Assembly (NCBI RefSeq): GCF_024139115.2
Contig: NW_026943225.1
Location: forward strand, 124,001-188,000
DNA: 64,000 bases
Source: Armigeres subalbatus
Lineage: Eukaryota > Arthropoda > Insecta > Diptera > Culicidae
Reading direction: 5' to 3'
In this document: piece after piece, positions 57,891-64,000 of the stretch
How the letters are laid out: each line of letters begins with the position of its first letter
Numbering within the stretch: position 1 is the stretch's first letter
Notes under the pieces: generated by a model
The model's input: the letters and a program-made list of their open reading frames with translations, nothing else
Database searches by the model: none
What the model was told of the DNA's origin: nothing
Position numbers and translations under genes: made by a program

Positions 57891-58340
57891 TAGGCTTTAT
57901 CAAGCGCTTCTGTTTCAACTTTCAGGATCCCTGCACAATCAAAACACTACATATTTCATATGTACGATCCATACTGGAATACTGTAGCATTGTATGGTCG
58001 CCTTACTTAACCACACATGAAGAAAGAATTTAATCAGTACAAAAACAATTTCTACTATACCCTCTTCGTAAATTAGGTTGGACGTCGTTTCCTCTTCCAT
58101 CTTATGAATCACGTTGCATGCTTATAAACATACAAAAACTGAAACAGCGTCGAGAGTTTGCAACGGTTTCATTTGTTAACGATATAGTATCTCAACTAGA
58201 CCTGTGCGCCGCCGCGCCACGCCGCCGCCGCCGGTGGTTTTACTCGCGCCGCCGCCGCCGACGATTTTGGGTCGGCGCGCCGCCGATCATAATTTTGCCA
58301 CGCCGGTGACTAATCGCAATAAAAAAATCAATTAAATTAA

Positions 58341-58500
58341 GTCGAGTCGAGCCAAGCACGAGACACTGTGAAAACATCTAAATTATTGAGGTCGAAATAC
58401 GTATCTGTGAAGCGTGAATACAGCGTGGTAGAGTTAATTGGAAAAGTACTAAACTAGTCTTATGGAAGTTCATAAATGTTGTTAAGGTGGATCTCGTAAA
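58341..58500 (+). repeat. Dispersed repeat, copy 3
   Basis: GTCGAGTCGAGCCAAGCACG, ACGAGACACTG, GAGGTCGAAATACGTATCTG and CTAGTCTTATGGAAGT match 37566-37710 in order. Confidence 0.7.
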
Positions 58501-59199
58501 AAAAATTTCAAATTCTTTTTTAAATTACATTGTCTTGGTTAATTAATAGGTTGGTTGATTAGTTTGAGAGTTTGAATGAGGCTTTATCTAGTATAATAAT
58601 AAATAAATTGTTAAACTGATCTTTTGAGTGCGTTAAGCCAAGGCCTAGTTTAGTCGGGCACCTAAACTTGTAGGTGACTCGCAAAATAGGTTTGTTGTAG
58701 GGCCTAGATACATGCCCAAAGCGTTCCCATTCTTAAAGGATCTGGCATTGGTGCAGGAAAATTATTGCTTTTAGAAATTTCAAGTCAAGTTGACAATATT
58801 TTTTTTTTATTTATTCAAATCAAAAATATTTCTTTGTTTTAAAATTTGTGGTTGGCAAACTGATTTAGCAAAATAATTAAATCCCAACTGTGAATGTTTT
58901 ACCGATTTTTTGTTCCGACTCCTGAGTAAGTAATTCATATTTTGAAATCAATTTCTGAATATAACTGAAAAAACCACTTGCTAAGTATCAGCAAAGCAAA
59001 TATTGCTGAGCAAACACTACGAACATCAGTGGAAAACGCTTCTTATTTTATTATTCACAGCTATTGTAACCTTGGGGTGTTGTCGCCTCGCTGCATAGTA
59101 TTTAGTTAAAACGTCAGGTATTTTCAAACATTACGAAAATTTAATTTAATTGTCTTGAAACTATTTAATACTGTATTGTAAAAGCCTTATTGTGAAATT
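58501..59199. other. Interior of the TIR element, nothing recognised
   Basis: AT-rich sequence without coding signal. Just before 59230 a short phrase (TTATTGTGAAATTCCTGGAA) is tandemly duplicated. Confidence 0.4.
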
Positions 59200-62040
59200 C
59201 CTGGAACTTCTTATTGTGAAATTCCTGGAACTTCTGAGAATATTCGAAGAAGTATCGTTCAAACATTGATTTATGAATTTCTTCGAAAAATACTCCAGAA
59301 ATTAGTTCGGAAATAAATCAATAAAACATATATATTTGATAATAGATATTCTCCAGATATTCCTCCGAAAAGTTTCTTTTAAAAAACCTTAGAAGATTAT
59401 TTTAGGAATTCTTCCTAAAATTTGTTTGGGTATTCCTTCGGAGATTCCTTACAAAATTTCTCCGAAAATTCCTTAAGAATTTTCATTACAGATTTCTTTA
59501 GAAAATCCTTTACGAATTTCTTTCGGAAATTGCTAAAGGGATGCTTTCGGATTTTGTTCTACGAATTCCTACAATCTCCTTCGGAGACTCCTTGAGGAAT
59601 TCCTTTGGATGTGAAAATTCCTCAAGGAATTCCTTAAAAAATTCCATTCGTTCTTTTGAGAATTTCTTCGGAATTTTTTTGAGAATTTCTTCGGAAATTC
59701 TTCCTTTTGAAATTGTTTCGGCATTTATTTCATGAATCACTGGAAAAAGTTATTCTAGATTTCCATAAGGAATTCATTCAAAATTTGCCTAAGGAATTTC
59801 TTCAGAACTTCTTCCAGCAATTCCTTTAAAACATTCTTCGGGAATTCTTCCGGAACATCCTGCAGGAATTTCTTCGAAAATGTCTTCATTTTACCTAAAG
59901 TATTTTTTTGTTTGTTGCTTATCTATGGATTTTTTTTAGAAAATTTAATAAGTGACTACATCGGAAACAGCTTCATTTTTAATAAATTACAAAGGATCTA
60001 CTGGAAGATCTACCAAAAAAAAATCTGGAGAAATATCCGAAGGAAATCTCGGAGGTTTTATGAATAATCTTTTAAAGAAGTCCATGGAGAAATATCCGAA
60101 TGAATTCCGAGCAGCATTTTTATTATTTAAAAAATAAAATTATGGAGGAGCTCCCAAACAAATTTTTGGAGGCGTTTTCAAAAAATTTGTGTTGGGTTTA
60201 GTGTAGGAATTTTCAAATAAACTTTTGAAGGAGAACCTGAATGGATTTTCGAAAATAATTCCTAAAGGAACTTCTAAGAAATTTTTGAAAGTTAAATACT
60301 TTCCTAAGGAATTTCTAGAGGAATCGATAAAGGTATTTTGAAGGATTTCATGATGGAATCTCCGACGGAATTCTCAAAGGAAGTTTCGAAGAAATTCGTA
60401 ATAGAATTTCAGAGAAAATGCCTACTGTTTTTTTATGTAATTCCTAGGTTTCTTCAAGAATTCCTTTGGAATTTTTCCCAGTAATTCATTCGCAATTTCC
60501 TCCAGAGATTCCTTTGAAGATTTGTCCAGGAATTCCTTTAGGCAATTGCCTCTACAAAAACTCCTCCGTTAACGAATTCCAGAAAGTTCTTCGGAAATTC
60601 TTCCGGATATTCCTTAAAATTTTCCACAGGGATTACGTTAGAATTTCCTCCACGTATTCCTTTGTTTAAGAAACCCTTAGGAAATTCGTTAAGGTTCGTT
60701 CTTTTGGAAATTCCTTTAAAAATTTATTAGGAAATTGCTTTAGGAATTGCTTCATAAAATCCTTTAGGAATTCTTTCGTAATTTCCTTAGACATTCTTTC
60801 GGATATACCTTCCGAAAATCATACGCAAATTTCTTTTGAAATATTGACCGAAAATATTATAGAATTCCTCTAAAAATTCCTTCAGAAATTCATTTACAGA
60901 TTCCTTCGGAGTTATTGAAAGTTTGCTTAGGAATTTCTTCGGAAATTAATACGTAGGATTATTTTAGGAATTCCGTCGTAATTTTTGTAGAAAAAAAACG
61001 TTGGAAATTTTATAGAAATTCCTCTAGGGATTCCTTAGCATGTTCTTCAACAATTTTTCCTGAAATTCTCATATGAATACTTTCAGAACTACCTTAAACA
61101 ATTCCTTGGGAATTTCTACGGGAAATCCTTTGAAAATTCTTTGCTAACTGTAGGAAGAAGTTCTTGGGCATTTTCCTCAATAATTCCGTCACAACATTCT
61201 CCATTGCTTTTGATTGTGTTTTTCGGGAATCTCCCCAGAAATTAATTTAAAGAAATATATTTGGAAATTGCTTTTGGGAACCATTCAGAAATTTTTCTAG
61301 GAATTCCATAGCACATTTTTTTTTTTCGAAATTTACTAAAACGATTCTTTCTAATTTTTCTGGGGGAATTCCTTCCTTGTAAACTATTTTTGAAGTCGGT
61401 TCTACCGGGAAAATTATAAAATACCTATACATATAATAAGCTGCTTACCCAAACCTTTGTTCCTTATGACGAATAAACGAGTCTACATTGAGCAAGGTTT
61501 TTTATTTCCTTGGTGTGATTTATGGGAAGTGAGTCGTGGGATCAATACTGGAGTTGGCCAAGTTCGGAAGAAGTATTTTACAACAAGTTTTTTTTTGTGT
61601 CTTTATTAAAAAAAAAAAAAAAAAAAGAAACAAGTTCCTTCGAAATTCATTAAACAAATTTGCCAGAAATGTCTTTATAAACTCTTTTCGCTATTCTCTC
61701 GGAGAGTCCTTTCTGAACCCCTTCGAAGATTTTTTTCAGCAATTTCTTCGGCTATTGTTTTAGAAATGCTTTCGGAAACTATTTCATTCCCTAATAAATT
61801 TCCGAATGAAATCCTGAAAGAATATTCTACGGTTTTACCTGTGGTTTTACTAAAGAAATTTCCCAACGAGAACCTTAATGGTTTTTGAAAAAAATGCCTA
61901 TAAGAGCTTTTTACAGGGTTTTACAAAGGAATTTCTAATGAACCTTAGAAAAAAAACGTAGTTTCCTCCGAATCCCTTCAGGAACTCCACCAAGAACTTT
62001 TTTGGCATATTTTACCAACTTTTGAAGAAAATATTCAATT
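59200..62040. repeat. Degenerate AATTCCTT(C)GGAA minisatellite
   Basis: Loose repetition of AATTCCTTCGGAAATTCCTT-like words with an approximate 12/24-bp rhythm, in TTCC orientation to about 59900, GGAA orientation near 60000-60420, TTCC again near 60430-61400, and mixed beyond. It resembles an old, AT-shifted relative of 7146-13650. A poly-A run lies near 61608-61626. Confidence 0.75.
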
Positions 62041-62041
62041 T

Positions 62042-62700
62042 GGTTGGTCATCGTGCCCCAGTCTTACTCAGCCATAGCTCATTTTAGTTATGTTGATCAT
62101 CTATTGGGATTTGTGCATACAAGAACGCGAGGTGGGGAGTAAACTGTCCATTGTGGTTGTCATTAGTGGACTCCATCGTGAATGCCCTTACAGGATCCAA
62201 GGGTCACAGCAGGTGAACGAAGTAGCACTGCAAATTTTCTAAATATACTAGATATGCAGCCGCTCAAACATTGTCCAATTGTATATGTAACTCAAAGAAT
62301 AGTAGATATATTGAGAAGTAAATCGATTGGAGTTTATCAAAATCCTGAATTGGGAAAACTTTTGGAAAAAAATATTAACAAATTAGTCCTATGACACCGA
62401 AGTCTAGTTCTCAATACTGCTCAAGGGTTACAAAAAGTGAAGCAGGATTGGTTGTTAAATATTGATTCATCAAAATCAGAGAATAATAAAATAGTTTTAA
62501 TTTAAATAGCATCTTGAGAACAGGTATTTATTAGTGTCGCTGATAATTTACTATGGAATGTGCTGTTTGATGATCGACAAACATAGAATATTTCAATTTT
62601 TATCCACTGAAGACGATTTTTATACGGGCGTTTCGTACGGTGTGAATCAAAACCACGTGAATTCAAAAATCCGCATAAAAATTGTTTTTTTTTGCAATTG
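62042..62700. other. Interior of the TIR element, right side
   Basis: No coding motif recognised. A 70-codon frame at 62182-62394 has no known features. Confidence 0.35.
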
Positions 62701-62841
62701 ATTTTTTCATCCACGCCGGTTCACGCCGCCGCCGCCGCCGCCGATAAAAGTCAACGGCGCGCCGCCGTGACGCCGCCGCCGCCGGGGCAAAAGTGACCAC
62801 TACGCCGCCGCCGCCGATTATATGACCGGCGCACAGGTCTA

Positions 62842-64000
62842 ATTCCAGTGCTTAAAGAGGGAAATAAAATTTTACTGACAAATGGCGAAAAGGCTTAAAA
62901 CTTGCTCAGCAGTTCGAGAGTGCCCATAATTTTAGTCTAGGTCTCACTAGTCCAATTGAGGATCAGGTTACACGGAGCTTCGAAGACATTCTCAATCAAG
63001 AGAATGTTTTGACCCTTCGTGGGGAACGAATTTGGATGAAGTGAGATCTATTACTAGAAAATTTAAAAATACGAAAGCTTTCGGTGATGATGGTATGTTC
63101 TACATACTTATCAAAAACTTCATGAGAGCTCTTTATCCATTTTGGTTAATTTATTTAACAAATGTTTTCAATCGGCATACCTCCCAGATAAATGGAAAAA
63201 CGCCAAAGTTGTTCCAATTTTGAAGCCGGACAAAAATCCAGTTGAGGCTTCTAGTTATCGCCTAATTAGTTTGCTTTCTTCAATAAGCAAACTGTTTGAA
63301 AAGATTATTTTAAATAGAATGATGGTTCATATTAATGACAATTCTATTTTGCTGATGAGCTATTTGGTTTTGCCATGGGCATGCAACCACTCATCAGTTA
63401 TGAAGTGTTACGAATTTAATTCGACTCAACGAATCTGAAGGATATTCGAATGGAGTTGCTTTTGTTGATATAGAGAAAGCATTTGACAGTGTTTGGCATT
63501 AGGGTTTGATTGCAAAATTGATGAATTTTAATTTTCCTTCTGTACATTATAAAACTGATCCGAAATTATTTATCAGATCGCTCACTGCAAGTAAACTATC
63601 AGAATTCTAAATCTGATAGATTACCTGTAAGAGCTGGTGTTCCCCAAGGCAGCATACTGGGGCCCATATTGTATAACGTTTTTTCTTCTGACCTACCTGA
63701 TTTACCATCAGGGTGTCAAAAATCTTTGTTCGCAGATGACACGGGCCTCTCAGCCAAAGGGCGAAGTCTTCGTGTCATTTGTAGTAGATTGCAAAAAAGT
63801 TTGACTATTATCTCCACTCACTCTCACATAAGCCGAGAGCTTCTTATTTGAAACCGTCTAGCAGACATATTGTCACTATGAATGGGGTTCCAATTAATTG
63901 GTCTAGCGAAGCTAAATATTTAGGACTTCTGCTAGATCAAAAATTAACTTTTAAAAATCACATTGAAGGCCTTCAAGCCAAATGTAACAAATATATTAAG
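62842..64000 (+). pseudogene. Juan-like (Jockey clade) reverse transcriptase fragment, runs off the right edge
   Basis: Starts mid-ORF directly at the TIR end with IPVLKEGNKILLTNGEKA. It continues in shifted frames with LGLTSPIEDQVTRSF near 62940, DKWKNAKVVPILKPDKNPVE near 63190, YRLISLLSSISKLFEKIILN near 63255, DIEKAFDSVWH near 63467, AGVPQGSILGPILYN near 63632, SLFADDTGLS near 63722 and YLGLLLDQKLTFKNHI near 63918. The RT order and catalytic D...DD are visible, but stops and frameshifts abound. The family name rests on remembered similarity to Juan elements of mosquitoes. Confidence 0.85.

Larger units (their letters stand above)
53580..58196 (+). pseudogene. Jockey-like non-LTR retrotransposon, split by two later insertions
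   Basis: 53590-54203 encodes the end of the endonuclease and the linker (LDLLLTNIQEDFCVSESLNP, PIWYNRQIKNLRNRKQKLHK). 56244-57391 encodes the RT: GSGPDGIPPVFLKSL near 56440, YLVPIFKSGKKSDIRNYRGI near 56575, the catalytic YTDFSKAFDRID near 56824, TSGVPQGFHLGPLLFILY near 56992 and YADDIKLF near 57090. A one-base frameshift lies near 56705. 57895-58196 encodes the C-terminal part (SILEYCSIVWSPYL, QKLKQRREFATVSFVNDIV). A hAT-like element at 54204-56235 and a solo LTR at 57392-57890 interrupt it. Removing each insertion with one target copy would leave the frame continuous at that point. The 5' part and ORF1 are absent. Confidence 0.92.
58197..62841. mobile_element. 4.6-kb element with long CGCC-rich inverted termini
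   Basis: The left end TAGACCTGTGCGCCG and the right end CGGCGCACAGGTCTA are perfectly inverted. About 110-140 bp of modular subterminal sequence follows in mirrored order: GCCGCCGCC runs, TTTTG or ACTCG spacers, a GGCGCGCCG block, a CACGCCGGT block, then AAAAATCAATT. The interior holds a dispersed repeat (58341-58500) and a degenerate AATTCC minisatellite (59200-62040), but no transposase. Flanking 8-mers ATCTCAAC and ATTCCAGT agree at only four positions, so a target duplication is not demonstrated. Superfamily unknown. Confidence 0.65.

Noticed and set aside
62182..62394. Small protein inside the CGCC element that could be a transposase
   Set aside because: Only 70 codons, with no DDE, zinc-finger or other motif visible.

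Overview
This is eukaryotic, intergenic, transposon-packed DNA, most likely from a culicine mosquito (Aedes-type). Three things suggest this: the mix of Juan-like Jockey, R1-like and RTE-like non-LTR retrotransposons, hAT-like and mariner-like DNA elements and many MITEs; the very long minisatellites; and the AT-rich spacers. The organism call is inference. I find no host protein-coding gene, rRNA, canonical tRNA or CRISPR array. Almost every long open frame is a by-product of stop-free tandem repeats or a piece of a broken retrotransposon.

Layout. 1-6745: a satellite of 129-142 bp monomers arranged as dimers, running off the left edge. 7146-13650: a 12/24-bp GGAAGTTCC minisatellite that changes orientation twice. 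13655-14645: a 145-bp tandem repeat. 14670-16975: small MITEs and a decayed reverse transcriptase. 17030-19402: a minus-strand hAT-like element carrying a 23-bp minisatellite, abutting an RTE-like retrotransposon at 19403-22030. 22500-23035: a mariner-like transposase fragment. 23040-29670: mostly unrecognised single-copy-looking DNA with a 25-N gap. 29670-37182: 145-bp units and noisy 23-bp arrays ending in the right terminus of the same hAT-like family. 37235-53500: scattered repeats, a terminal-inverted-repeat (TIR) element enclosing an RTE fragment (42103-44157), a tRNA-like SINE, a rotted R1 element (45780-48845) and a clean TA-flanked MITE (52406-52961). 53580-58196: a Jockey-like element split by a hAT-like element (54204-56235, near-perfect 8-bp target duplication) and a solo LTR (57392-57890, perfect 4-bp target duplication). 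58197-62841: a large element with CGCC-rich inverted termini carrying a degenerate minisatellite. 62842-64000: a Juan-like Jockey fragment leaving the right edge.

Main point. Two different minisatellite families sit inside elements bounded by inverted termini. For the 23-bp family, three of four arrays can be tied to one hAT-like element family by shared terminal sequence. This suggests that mobile elements carry and spread minisatellites here. Sequence quality in about 30.4-37.2 kb looks poor (indel-rich), so unit-level detail there should be distrusted.
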